Shown here: piece after piece, positions 52,503 to 61,030 of the stretch | Numbering within the stretch: the stretch's first letter is position 1 | How the letters are laid out: every line of letters starts with the position of its first letter | Origin: Paucidesulfovibrio longus DSM 6739 | GTDB lineage: Bacteria; Desulfobacterota; Desulfovibrionia; Desulfovibrionales; Desulfovibrionaceae | Assembly (NCBI RefSeq): GCF_000420485.1 | Contig: NZ_ATVA01000016.1 | Coordinates: 250,501-314,500 of the forward strand | DNA length: 64,000 nucleotides | Reading direction: 5' to 3' | Notes under the pieces: generated by a model | What the model saw: the letters and a program-made list of their open reading frames with translations, nothing else | Told to the model about the DNA's origin: nothing | Database searches by the model: none | Program-made: the position numbers and the translations under genes

Positions 52503-54386
52503 ATGATCAGGAAACCTTCTCCTCCCGAGATCCTCGATCTCATCGTGGTCGGCGCGGGACATGCCGGATGCGAGGCGGCCATGGCCGCCTCGCGCCTGGG
52601 CATGGCCACCCTGCTGCTGACCATCAACGTGGACCACATCGGCCAGCTCTCCTGCAACCCGGCCATCGGCGGACTCGCCAAGGGACACATGGTCCGGGAG
52701 ATCGACGCGCTGGGCGGCATGATGGGTCTGTGGGCGGACGAGGCGGGCATCCAGTTCCGCACCCTGAATACCCGCAAGGGACCGGCGGTGCGCGCCACAC
52801 GCGCGCAAATCGACCGCGCCGCCTACCTCCGCGCCGTGCAGCGGGACGTTTTCAGGCAGCCGAATCTCTGGATCAGGCAGGACACGGTCCACTCCCTGCT
52901 CATGGAAAACGGCCGCGCTGCGGGGGTGCGCTCTTCGCTGGGCGAACGCCTGCTCTCCCGCGCGGTACTGCTGACCACGGGCACGTTTCTTCAGGGCCGC
53001 ATCCACATCGGATTGGACAATTTTTCCGGCGGCAGGCTCGGCGAGGCCGCGTCGAACACTCTCAGCGATTCGCTTCGCGCGGTCGGCCTGGAGCTGGGAC
53101 GTCTCAAGACCGGGACCACTCCCCGGCTGCTCAAGGACAGCGTGGACTTCGAACGCATGGAAGTGCAGCCTGGCGATGATCCGGCTCCGCTTTTCAGCTT
53201 CCGTTCCAAGGCGGCCGCTCTGCCCCAGGTGCCCTGCCACCTGACCTGGACCAACGAAACCGCCCATGCCGCCATCCGTTCCGGCTTCGACCGCTCGCCC
53301 ATGTTCACGGGCGTGATTACGGGCACGGGCGCCCGGTACTGCCCTTCCATCGAGGACAAGGTCGCCCGCTTTCCGGAAAAGGATCGCCATCAGGTGTTCG
53401 TGGAACCGGAGGGGCTGAACAGTCCGGAGGTCTATCCCAACGGCATCCCAACCAGCCTGCCCTACGACGTGCAGGTGCGGATGATCCGCTCCATCGTCGG
53501 ACTGGAACAGGCCCAGATCGTTCGACCCGGATACGCCATCGAATACGATTATTCGCCGCCCACGCAATTGCTTCCGACCCTGGAAAGCAAAGCCCTGCCG
53601 GGCCTGTTCCTCGCCGGGCAGATCAACGGCACTTCCGGCTACGAGGAAGCGGCGGCGCAGGGCCTTTGGGCCGCGCTGAACGCCTGCCGCTCCCTGCGGA
53701 ACGAGCCTCCCTTCCTGCTGCGCCGCGACCAGGCCTACATGGCCGTGCTGGTGGACGACCTCGTGACCAAAGGCACGCAGGAGCCTTACCGGATGTTCAC
53801 TTCCCGTGCGGAACACCGCCTGCTGTTGCGCGAAGGCAATGCGGACCAGCGCTTGACGGCCCTGGGACGGGACATGGGCCTTGTGGACGACGCGCATTGG
53901 CAGCTTTTCAGCATCAAGAAGGACCGCCTGGAGTCGCTGCTTGCGGCGCTTCGGGGCGTGACCATCCGGCCGGACGCGGCCACGCGCGAGATCATCCTCG
54001 GCCTGGGGGGAACCCCGCCGGGCAAGGCTGTTCCCCTTTCCGCCCTGCTTCGCCAGCCCGAAGTCCGCATCCGTCAGCTGGTTCCGTTTCTGCCGCAGAT
54101 CGCCGAAATGGATGAAGCCTTGCTGGAGGAAGCGGAAACGCAGGTTCGCTACGAGGGCTACATCGAGCGTCAGGAGGAACTGGTGGCCCGCTCCCGCGAC
54201 CAGGAGTCCTTGGAACTGCCCATTGACCTGGACTACAAGGCCGTGGCCGGGCTGACCCGGGAAGCCGTGGAAAAACTCGGCGCGGTGCGGCCGCTGACCC
54301 TTGGACAGGCGGGGCGCATCTCCGGAATCACCCCTGCGGCCCTTTCCTGTCTTCAAGTCCATCTCAAAAAGATCAATCTCTTGTAA
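52503..54386 (+). CDS. mnmG: tRNA uridine 5-carboxymethylaminomethyl modification enzyme MnmG
   Basis: With MnmE it modifies U34 of several tRNAs using FAD and methylene-tetrahydrofolate. The 627-residue protein has the FAD motif VVGAGHAGCEAAMAA near 15, SCNPAIGGLAKGH with the active cysteine, and GQINGTSGYEEAAAQGL near 380. The Cys that follows YCPSIEDK is also present. The start overlaps nothing and is 7 nt after the M20 gene; the partner mnmE is not in the window. Confidence 0.97.
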   Translation: MIRKPSPPEILDLIVVGAGHAGCEAAMAASRLGMATLLLTINVDHIGQLSCNPAIGGLAKGHMVREIDALGGMMGLWADEAGIQFRTLNTRKGPAVRATRAQIDRAAYLRAVQRDVFRQPNLWIRQDTVHSLLMENGRAAGVRSSLGERLLSRAVLLTTGTFLQGRIHIGLDNFSGGRLGEAASNTLSDSLRAVGLELGRLKTGTTPRLLKDSVDFERMEVQPGDDPAPLFSFRSKAAALPQVPCHLTWTNETAHAAIRSGFDRSPMFTGVITGTGARYCPSIEDKVARFPEKDRHQVFVEPEGLNSPEVYPNGIPTSLPYDVQVRMIRSIVGLEQAQIVRPGYAIEYDYSPPTQLLPTLESKALPGLFLAGQINGTSGYEEAAAQGLWAALNACRSLRNEPPFLLRRDQAYMAVLVDDLVTKGTQEPYRMFTSRAEHRLLLREGNADQRLTALGRDMGLVDDAHWQLFSIKKDRLESLLAALRGVTIRPDAATREIILGLGGTPPGKAVPLSALLRQPEVRIRQLVPFLPQIAEMDEALLEEAETQVRYEGYIERQEELVARSRDQESLELPIDLDYKAVAGLTREAVEKLGAVRPLTLGQAGRISGITPAALSCLQVHLKKINLL

Positions 54387-54413
54387 AAGATTCGCCCAGA
54401 GCGTCTCTTGCGG

Positions 54414-54442
54414 TTGACAGTCACGGTTTGACATCATACTCC
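54414..54442 (+). promoter_or_regulatory. Promoter region of the CBS protein-lnt unit
   Basis: Two TTGACA boxes (54414-54419 and 54428-54433) overlap the same stretch. The first pairs with TACTCC at 54437-54442 over 17 nt, or CATACT at 54435-54440 over 15 nt. Confidence 0.5.
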
Positions 54443-54507
54443 ATTTGTCATTGCAAGGTGCTGTCTTCTTTGACGCCCAAGCATATTTGCAGCAAGGAGG
54501 CCTCTGC

Positions 54508-55344
54508 TTGGACGAAGGTTCCGACAGTCGATTCTGGATGAGAATGCGCAGTATTTTCAAAAGGAACGGCCATGATCTGGAAGAACAGATCATGGATGCC
54601 CAGGACGGCGGCGCGCTGAAGCACGAGGACGCTTCGATGCTCCTCAACGTGCTTGATCTCGGAGACACCACGGCGTCGGACATCATGGTGCCGCGTACCG
54701 ACATCATTTGCGCCGAGGTGGGCGGCAGCCTGGACGAAGTCGCGCAGCTCATCGTCGCGCACGGCCATTCGCGCATTCCGGTATACGAGGAAACCCGCGA
54801 CCGCATGATCGGCGTCATCCACGCCAAGGATCTGCTCAGCTCTCTTACGCAGCATGAGAAATCCGCCACGCCGCTGCGGGATTTGCTCCGTGAGCTGCTC
54901 TTCGTGCCGGAAATGACCAACGTCAAGTATCTGCTGGCCACCATGCGCGCCCGAAGGACGCATATGGCCATCGTCGTGGATGAATACGGCGGCACAGCGG
55001 GGCTGGTCACGCTCGAAGACGTCATCGAGGAAATCGTGGGCGACATCGAGGACGAATACGACGTGCTGCGTCCGGACGACATCCAGGTTCTGGACAACGG
55101 CTCCCTGCTCGTTTCCGGCCGAACGGAACTGGAAGAGCTCAACGAGCGTTTTCAGCTCGGCGTGACCTCGGAACAGGTGGACACCCTTGGCGGATATCTC
55201 AGCGAGATCGCGGGGCGCATCCCCCTGCCGGGCGATTCCTTCGAGCTCCACAACCGCCGCTTCAGCGTGCAGGACGCGGACGCCAAGCAGATCAAGACCA
55301 TTCTTATCGAACCGATGGAAACGCAATCTTCCGAACAAGGATAA
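54508..55344 (+). CDS. CBS-domain transporter-associated protein (CorC/HlyC family)
   Basis: A 278-residue cytoplasmic protein with two CBS domains (MVPRTDIICAEVGGSLDEVA ... and THMAIVVDEYGGTAGLVTLE) and a C-terminal CorC_HlyC transporter-associated domain. It has no membrane segments, so it is the CorC rather than the HlyC/YfjD membrane type. I start it at the TTG at 54508: AAGGAGG ends 7 nt before, while earlier starts lack a site. Gene pairs of corC and lnt are common, and lnt starts 2 nt after the stop here. Confidence 0.92.
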   Translation: MDEGSDSRFWMRMRSIFKRNGHDLEEQIMDAQDGGALKHEDASMLLNVLDLGDTTASDIMVPRTDIICAEVGGSLDEVAQLIVAHGHSRIPVYEETRDRMIGVIHAKDLLSSLTQHEKSATPLRDLLRELLFVPEMTNVKYLLATMRARRTHMAIVVDEYGGTAGLVTLEDVIEEIVGDIEDEYDVLRPDDIQVLDNGSLLVSGRTELEELNERFQLGVTSEQVDTLGGYLSEIAGRIPLPGDSFELHNRRFSVQDADAKQIKTILIEPMETQSSEQG

Positions 55345-55346
55345 CC

Positions 55347-56876
55347 GTGCCCCTGCTTTGCCTTCTCGCCGTTCTTGGCGCTTTCATGGGTTATCCCAAC
55401 CCCTGGGTCCACCTGCCCCCGCTGATGCTGCTCTACCCGGCGGCGCTCTGTCTGATCGCCTTTCGCGCCACAGGTTCGGCCAAGGCTTTTTTCTGGTCGC
55501 TGCTGGCGGCGGTCCTGGCGCACACGGCTTGCCTCTACTGGGTGGCCGCTCCTGTCGCGCAGTACGGCGGCCTGCCCTGGTGGCTGGCCCTTCCTTGTCC
55601 TGTCGGAGTGTCGCTGATCATGGGCCTTTACGGAGCCGTCTTCGGCTGGGCCCTCCACCGCGCCGCAAAACGCCTTCCCCCTCTGCTACTCTGCTTTTTC
55701 GCGGGCACGCTCTGGACAGCCCTGGAACAGACCGGCTCCTGGCTGTTCAGCGGCTTTCCCTGGGTCACGCTTTCCGCAGCCTTTGCGCCCTGGCCCTTGT
55801 TCATTCAGGCAGCGTCCCTCGTCGGCGCGTACGGCCTGTCCGGCCTGTTCGTCAGCCTCGTGACGGCGCTGACGCTCTGGAACACGGCTCGTTCGCCTCG
55901 CCTTCTCGTGCTTTTCCTCTGCCTGTTCCTGCTCGGTTTCGGTGCCTACCGCATGGCGGGATTCGCCCCATCCGGCGTGGACAAGCGCATCGCCCTGATC
56001 CAGGGCAACATCGACCAGGGCGAGAAATGGGAAGCCCCCTTCCAAATCGGGACGGTGCAGAAATATCTTGATCTGAGCAGGAAGGCACTGGCTGACTCCT
56101 CTTCCACGGCCCAGGCCGAAGCAGCTCCGCCCGACCTGATCGTCTGGCCGGAAACCGCCATGCCGTTTTATCTTCAGGACGCCGGAGTCTACAGCAACCA
56201 AGTCACGGATTTCGTGCGCCGCATCGGGGTACCCCTGATCGCGGGCGCTCCTGCCTATACCCAGCGTGAAGACGGATCGTTCAACTTCTACAATCGTGCC
56301 TTCCTCTTCAATCCTCACGACAATTCCGTGAGCTGGTACGACAAGGTCCATCTCGTGCCTTTCGGCGAATACGTTCCGCTGAAGGAGTGGCTGCCCATCG
56401 AGAAGCTGGCCAGCGGCGCAGGAGATTACCTGCCCGGCGCCAAGCTCGATCCCCTGAACGCCGACGGCATGCATCTCGGCCTCCTGATCTGCTACGAGGC
56501 CATCTTCCCGGAGCTGGCGCAGGAACGCGTGGCCAGGGGGGCGGACATCCTCGTCAACATCAGCAACGACGCCTGGTTCGGCCGCTCCTCCGCGCCCTGG
56601 CAGCACCTGGCCCAGACTCGGATGCGCGCAGTGGAGCAGTGCCGTTGGATAGCGCGGGGCACCAACACCGGCATCAGCGCCTTCATCGACCCTCTCGGCC
56701 GTCTTGCGGCTTCCTCGGACCTCTTCCAGGACGAAGTCTTGACCTGGGCGGTCAAACCTGTTCATGTGACTACGTTCTACCATGACGCCTACCATTGGCT
56801 GAACGTGGCGGCGTACCTTCTGGCCGGGCTGATGTCGGCCTGGGTGGTGCTCTGCCCGGCCTTGCGGCGGCCTTAA
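55347..56876 (+). CDS. lnt: Apolipoprotein N-acyltransferase
   Basis: Adds the third acyl chain to lipoproteins in the inner membrane. The 509-residue protein has about six to seven N-terminal membrane segments followed by the periplasmic nitrilase domain. The catalytic triad is visible: E269 in VWPETAMP, K333 in DKVHLVPFGEYVP and C382 in ICYEAIFPE. The start is a GTG with AAGG 8 nt upstream, 2 nt after the CBS-protein stop. The window encodes two lipoproteins (2425, 35939) that would be its substrates. Confidence 0.96.
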   Translation: MPLLCLLAVLGAFMGYPNPWVHLPPLMLLYPAALCLIAFRATGSAKAFFWSLLAAVLAHTACLYWVAAPVAQYGGLPWWLALPCPVGVSLIMGLYGAVFGWALHRAAKRLPPLLLCFFAGTLWTALEQTGSWLFSGFPWVTLSAAFAPWPLFIQAASLVGAYGLSGLFVSLVTALTLWNTARSPRLLVLFLCLFLLGFGAYRMAGFAPSGVDKRIALIQGNIDQGEKWEAPFQIGTVQKYLDLSRKALADSSSTAQAEAAPPDLIVWPETAMPFYLQDAGVYSNQVTDFVRRIGVPLIAGAPAYTQREDGSFNFYNRAFLFNPHDNSVSWYDKVHLVPFGEYVPLKEWLPIEKLASGAGDYLPGAKLDPLNADGMHLGLLICYEAIFPELAQERVARGADILVNISNDAWFGRSSAPWQHLAQTRMRAVEQCRWIARGTNTGISAFIDPLGRLAASSDLFQDEVLTWAVKPVHVTTFYHDAYHWLNVAAYLLAGLMSAWVVLCPALRRP

Positions 56877-56896
56877 CCAGCAAAGACAAGAAGCAT

Positions 56897-58010
56897 ATGC
56901 ACCAGTATTCCGAGCTCAAAGGCAACAGCGCCACTCTTTTCGGCAAGTACGAGACTCTTTGGGGGCGGCTTTGACTACTCCAAGCTCGCCGAACGTCTCG
57001 CCGCGATAGAAACCCAGATTTCCCAGCCCGACGCCTGGAACCAACCGGAAAAGCTCACGCCTGTCCTGCGGGAAAAGAGCCAGCTGGAACACAAGCTGTC
57101 CACCTACGACGGCCTGCGCAAGGCCAAGGAGGATCTTGAGGTCTGGTTGGAGCTGGCCGCCGAGGACGAAGCTTCCCTGGACGACCTGCATCGCTCCATG
57201 AAGGAGTTCGAGAAGATTCTCCGCCAGACCGAGATGGCCACGCTTCTCGGCGGCGAGCAGGACGGCAGCAACGCCATTCTCGAAATCCATCCCGGCGCAG
57301 GCGGCGTGGAATCCCAGGACTGGGCCGAGATGCTGCTGCGCATGTACACGCGCTGGGCCGAGGACAAGGATTTCAAGCTCACGGTGCTCGACGTGCAGCC
57401 TGCCGAGGAAGCGGGCATCAAGAACGCCGCCTTGCAGATCGAAGGCCCCTACGCCTATGGATTTTTGCGCGGCGAGGCCGGAATCCACCGCCTGATCCGC
57501 ATTTCCCCGTTCGACGCATCCGGGAGACGGCACACCTCGTTCGCTTCGGTGGACGTCTATCCCGATGTGGACGACGACATAGAAATCGAGGTCCGCGAGG
57601 AAGATCTTCGCGTCGATGTGTTCAGGGCCAGCGGTCCGGGCGGTCAGCATGTGAACAAGACCAACTCCGCCGTGCGCATCACCCACCTGCCGACCAACAT
57701 AGTGGTGCAGTGCCAGAATGAAAAATCCCAGCTGCGCAACCGCCAGACGGCCATGAAGATGCTCAAGGCCCGATTGTATGAGCAGGAACTGCGCAAGCGC
57801 GAAGAGTCCCAGCGCGTGGATTACGCCAGCAAGGACGCGATCAATTTCGGAAGCCAGATCAGAACGTACACGCTCCAGCCCTACCGGCTGGTCAAGGACC
57901 ACCGTTCGAACACCGAGGACGGCAACGTGGACGCCGTATTGGACGGCGCGCTGGACCGACTCATGCGCAGCTACCTCTTGTACGCCCATGCCGGAAAACA
58001 GAACGCCTGA
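56897..58010 (+). CDS. prfB: Peptide chain release factor 2, with +1 programmed frameshift
   Basis: Terminates translation at UAA and UGA. Zero-frame translation from the ATG at 56897 gives 25 codons up to CTT followed by TGA at 56972-56974; the rest continues in the +1 frame from GAC at 56973 to the stop at 58010. The joined product, about 370 residues, has the UGA-recognising SPF tripeptide in ISPFDASG and the GGQ motif in SGPGGQHVNKT. Release factor 2 thereby controls its own level: low RF2 slows the stop and favours the shift. The gene is intact despite the frame change. Confidence 0.97.
56961..56975 (+). other. RF2 recoding site
   Basis: GGGGG (56961-56965), three nucleotides, then CTT TGA C. 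Both the slippery CTT and the spacing from the internal Shine-Dalgarno-like run match the E. coli prfB site (AGGGGG-N3-CTTTGAC). Confidence 0.95.
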
Positions 58011-58026
58011 CCCGAAGGATGCGGCC

Positions 58027-58887
58027 ATGGCCCATTCCGTGCCGGATACGGCCCTTGAGCGCGAACTGCTCAAAGAACTGACGCGCCTGCGGGATGAAAT
58101 CTGCGCGGCGGCCAGAACCCCCTGCGAGGACATGGACGCGCGGACCAACCTCGGCGTGTTTCGACTGTTCAGCGGCATCAGCCTCCAGCAGTGGCGATCC
58201 ATCGTTCGCCGTCTCGAACTCAAGGGCTGGCTGACCCTGCCCATCGACCGGGACATCTATCCGCACCTCACGGTGCTCCAGGAAAGCCTGGACGAGCTTT
58301 CCTACCAGTCCGAACACGACGCGCTCACGGGACTTGCCAACCGTCGATCCTTCGACCGCTTCCTCGATCTTGAAATGGAACGCGCACAACGGGCCGGAAC
58401 GGCCCTGAGCCTTGCCGTCATCGACCTGGACGATTTCAAGCTCGTCAACGACACTTACGGTCATGTGGCCGGGGACGAGGTTCTTGTCCGCCTCGCGAAG
58501 ATCATCACGGGCAACAAGCGCCGCTACGATCTGGCCGCGCGCATCGGCGGGGAGGAATTCGCCATCGTCCTGCCCGGCATAGGCCAGGTGCGCAGCGCCA
58601 AAGTCGTGGACCGCATTCGCCAGGATCTTGAGGAAAGCGCCTTTTCCTTTCCCGGCGGCGAGGGCGTCGTATCCGTGAGCTGCTCCGCGGGCATTGCCAG
58701 CTATCGCGGAACGACGCGTTTTTCTCCCAAGGATTTTTTCGAACTTGCGGACAAGGCTCTCTACGCTGCCAAGACAGCTGGAAAGAACCGCACCGAGCTG
58801 GCCCCCATGCCCGACATCGAGCAGGCAATCCGCCCCTCTCTGGTACAGGCCAGCGAAAAGCGTTTCCTCTTCACCGGAAAACCGTAG
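58027..58887 (+). CDS. Diguanylate cyclase
   Basis: A 286-residue protein with a ~90-residue N-terminal helical region unlike known sensors, then a GGDEF domain. The active site GGEEF is at 174-178 and an RxxD product-inhibition site (RRYD, 165-168) precedes it. AAGGA lies 7 nt ahead of the chosen ATG; an ATG at 57988 would overlap prfB. It has no membrane segment. It is 16 nt downstream of prfB and 12 nt upstream of a MinD-like ATPase, so a shared transcript is likely. Confidence 0.93.
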   Translation: MAHSVPDTALERELLKELTRLRDEICAAARTPCEDMDARTNLGVFRLFSGISLQQWRSIVRRLELKGWLTLPIDRDIYPHLTVLQESLDELSYQSEHDALTGLANRRSFDRFLDLEMERAQRAGTALSLAVIDLDDFKLVNDTYGHVAGDEVLVRLAKIITGNKRRYDLAARIGGEEFAIVLPGIGQVRSAKVVDRIRQDLEESAFSFPGGEGVVSVSCSAGIASYRGTTRFSPKDFFELADKALYAAKTAGKNRTELAPMPDIEQAIRPSLVQASEKRFLFTGKP

Positions 58888-58899
58888 GATCCGTGGACC

Positions 58900-59760
58900 A
58901 TGATCAACCCGAACATGACTCTGAGCCTGGCCGTCATGAGCGGCAAAGGCGGCGTCGGCAAGACGAGCATTTCGCTGAACCTCGGCTATGCGCTCCACGC
59001 CGCGGGTCTGAAGACCTTGCTTATGGATTGCGACCTGGGGCTCGCCAACCTGGACGTGCTCCTGGGCATCGCCCCGGAGAAGAATCTTCAGGATCTGCTC
59101 AAGCACGACATCGACACCTCGGACGTGGCGGTCGCCGTGGAGCCGGACGGGCTGGACGTGCTCCCCGCGGCCAGCGGCGTGCCGGAGCTTGTGGAAATGG
59201 ATGAAGACATGCAGAACGTCATGCTGGACAAGATCGTCCAGCTTGCCGGAAGCTACAACATGCTCATCCTCGACCTGGGCGCCGGCATCAGCCGAACCGT
59301 CATGACCTTCGCCTCCATGGCGCAGCTTCGTCTGGTAGTGGTCACGCCGGAGCCGACCTCGCTCACGGACGGCTACGCCGTCATCAAGGTGCTGGCCACG
59401 GAGCACGGCGTGCGTGATTTCCTGGTCGTGGTCAACCAGGTGGAATCCAAGGCCGAGGCCGAGCGCACCTTCACCCGGCTGTCCGAAGCCTGCAAGACCT
59501 TCCTGGGGATCGAGATCCGCAATCTCGGACACATACGCGACGACCGCAATGTTTCCGAAGCGGTCCGGCGCCAGAAGGCGTTGCTGAAAATCGCGCCTTC
59601 CTCGCCCGCGGCCCAGGATATCGTCAAGCTCGGAAGAATATTTCTGCGATATCGGACTGATAACGCTGAGAGCATAGCGCAGCGTCCTGTGCTTAAACAA
59701 TTTCCGGGGACGAGGCGTAATTTGGGCTTGACGGAAGTCCCTGTTTTTCGGCATAGATAA
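58900..59760 (+). CDS. MinD/ParA-family ATPase, FlhG-like
   Basis: A 286-residue P-loop ATPase of the MinD superfamily. The deviant Walker A is SGKGGVGKTS at 14-23, switch I is DCDLGLANLDVLLG, and Walker B LILDLGAGIS. The sequence resembles FlhG/YlxH, which control flagellar number and place, more than cell-division MinD, whose C-terminal amphipathic helix is not obvious here. It sits next to a diguanylate cyclase. The ATG at 58900 has AGGATCC upstream; an ATG at 58915 is an alternative. Confidence 0.87.
   Translation: MINPNMTLSLAVMSGKGGVGKTSISLNLGYALHAAGLKTLLMDCDLGLANLDVLLGIAPEKNLQDLLKHDIDTSDVAVAVEPDGLDVLPAASGVPELVEMDEDMQNVMLDKIVQLAGSYNMLILDLGAGISRTVMTFASMAQLRLVVVTPEPTSLTDGYAVIKVLATEHGVRDFLVVVNQVESKAEAERTFTRLSEACKTFLGIEIRNLGHIRDDRNVSEAVRRQKALLKIAPSSPAAQDIVKLGRIFLRYRTDNAESIAQRPVLKQFPGTRRNLGLTEVPVFRHR
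59728..59757 (+). promoter_or_regulatory. Candidate promoter of the HU/IHF-selenoprotein unit
   Basis: TTGACG (59728-59733), 18 nt, CATAGA (59752-59757). It overlaps the 3' end of the MinD-like gene and leaves about 65 nt before the next start. Confidence 0.4.
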
Positions 59761-59829
59761 GACACTTGGAATTTTTATTCACCGGGAGTCCACAGGGGAA
59801 GCCCGAAAACCGGCAATACCGGAGCCCAC

Positions 59830-60105
59830 ATGAACAAGAGCGAACTGATTAAGGCACTGGCCGAGCAAAAAAAGCTCCATGTGGATGAGTCCACCAAGAT
59901 CGTCAGCGCGTTCATCGATTCCATCAAGGAAGCGCTTGTGCGCGGAGACCGTGTGGAAATCCGCGGATTCGGCAGTTTCAAGATCAAAGATTACGAAGGC
60001 TATGTCGGCCGCAACCCCAAGACGGGCGACGTCGTGCACGTACATCCGAAGAAGCTGCCTTTCTTCCGTCCCGGCAAAGAATTGAAGGAATTCATCAACG
60101 GTTGA
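59830..60105 (+). CDS. HU/IHF-family DNA-binding protein
   Basis: A 91-residue DNA-bending protein starting MNKSELIKALAEQ. The arm GFGSFKIKDYEGYVGRNPKTG is typical; the tail FFRPGKELKEFING is close to IHF-beta, so it could be either an HU or an IHF subunit. No clear Shine-Dalgarno precedes the ATG (ggagcccac). The selenoprotein gene starts 1 nt after its stop, so the two are cotranscribed. Confidence 0.93.
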   Translation: MNKSELIKALAEQKKLHVDESTKIVSAFIDSIKEALVRGDRVEIRGFGSFKIKDYEGYVGRNPKTGDVVHVHPKKLPFFRPGKELKEFING

Positions 60106-60106
60106 T

Positions 60107-60985
60107 ATGCGTATACGAATTTTGTTTCTGCTGGCTGCGATGCTTTTCGCCGCCAGCACTTCTGACGCGCTCGCTGAAAGCTCCCTGACGATCCTCTACA
60201 CCGGCAACAATTACGGAACGCTTCGCCCCTGCCCCACCTGAGGCGGCCGAACCGTCGGCGGCGTGGCCCGGAGGGCCACCTTTCTCAACTTGGCGAGGAA
60301 AGACCAACCCAAGAATGTTCCCCTGCTGACGTTGGCCGGAGGCTACGAGTTCGGCCGTGAGGCGCTCGGCTCCAAGGACGCCGAAAGCCTCAAGGCTTTG
60401 GCCGTCAGTTACGGAATGATGGGGTACGATCTCGGCCTTCTCACCGGATTCGAACTCAAGGAATTCAAAGAAAACGGCCTGACGCCCCCCGACCATTGGG
60501 TGCATCCCGATGAAGTGCGCTTCATGCGTCTGGATCGGGACGGGGTCGCCGTCGGCGTGCTTCTGTTTCCCGAGATGCCCGCCGAGGCCAAGACGCCTCC
60601 GCAGCGCGTGCTCAAGGAAATCGAGAATATCTTGCGGCAGCAGCGCGGCAAGGTGGACCTGCTCGTGGGCCTGTCCCCCTGGGGGTTGTGGGTCGAAAAA
60701 ACCTACCTCGAATCCGGAGCCGACACGCCCGACATTTTGTTCGGCAGCGGTCCCGGCGTGGAGGTTCCCGGCAGCATCATAGCCGGCGGCCGGACATTCT
60801 GGACCCGACCCTATGCCAAGGGCAAAAGCGTGACGCGCATCGACATTCTCGATCTGCCGCGCGGCAAGGCATCCTTCGCATGGGCCGAGAACGGAAACAT
60901 CCGGATCGAATCGCCCGCATTGACTGACAGTTATATTGAAGATATTGATGTTCTTTCCGCATTAGTCGGTGCCGGTGCCGAATAA
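60107..60985 (+). CDS. Putative selenoprotein, secreted, related to the 5'-nucleotidase/UshA fold
   Basis: A 292-residue product if the in-frame TGA at 60239-60241 (codon 45) is read as selenocysteine. It starts with a signal peptide (MRIRILFLLAAMLFAAS, cleavage near ALA). The Sec lies in RPCPTUGG, giving a Cys-x-x-Sec pair (C42, U45). The preceding LTILYTGNNYGTLRPC and following GGVARRATFL resemble the start of metallophosphoesterase/5'-nucleotidase proteins (TGNNxGxLxPC ... GGxxRRA), but the metal-binding His and Asp motifs of active members are absent. It is probably a periplasmic thiol/selenol redox protein. The reading frame before and after TGA is GC-rich at third positions and continuous in both parts. 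Confidence 0.82.
60239..60279 (+). promoter_or_regulatory. Candidate bacterial SECIS element
   Basis: The UGA at 60239-60241 is followed by GTGGCCC (60263-60269) and GGGCCAC (60273-60279), 7-bp arms with the loop GGA. The apical loop lies 28 nt after UGA and opens with G, meeting the spacing (about 16-37 nt) and loop rule for SelB-recognised hairpins. Confidence 0.75.
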
Positions 60986-61030
60986 TCGCACCGTGCAGTC
61001 AGAAACCCGGCAGACCCAAAGGAGGATCAC

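Noticed and set aside
56972-56974. The TGA in prfB taken as a gene-breaking mutation.
   Set aside because: The recoding signals match the known RF2 frameshift site.
60239-60241. The in-frame TGA taken as a nonsense mutation (pseudogene).
   Set aside because: Coding character continues after it, a Cys-x-x-UGA context and SECIS hairpin are present, and there is no second lesion.
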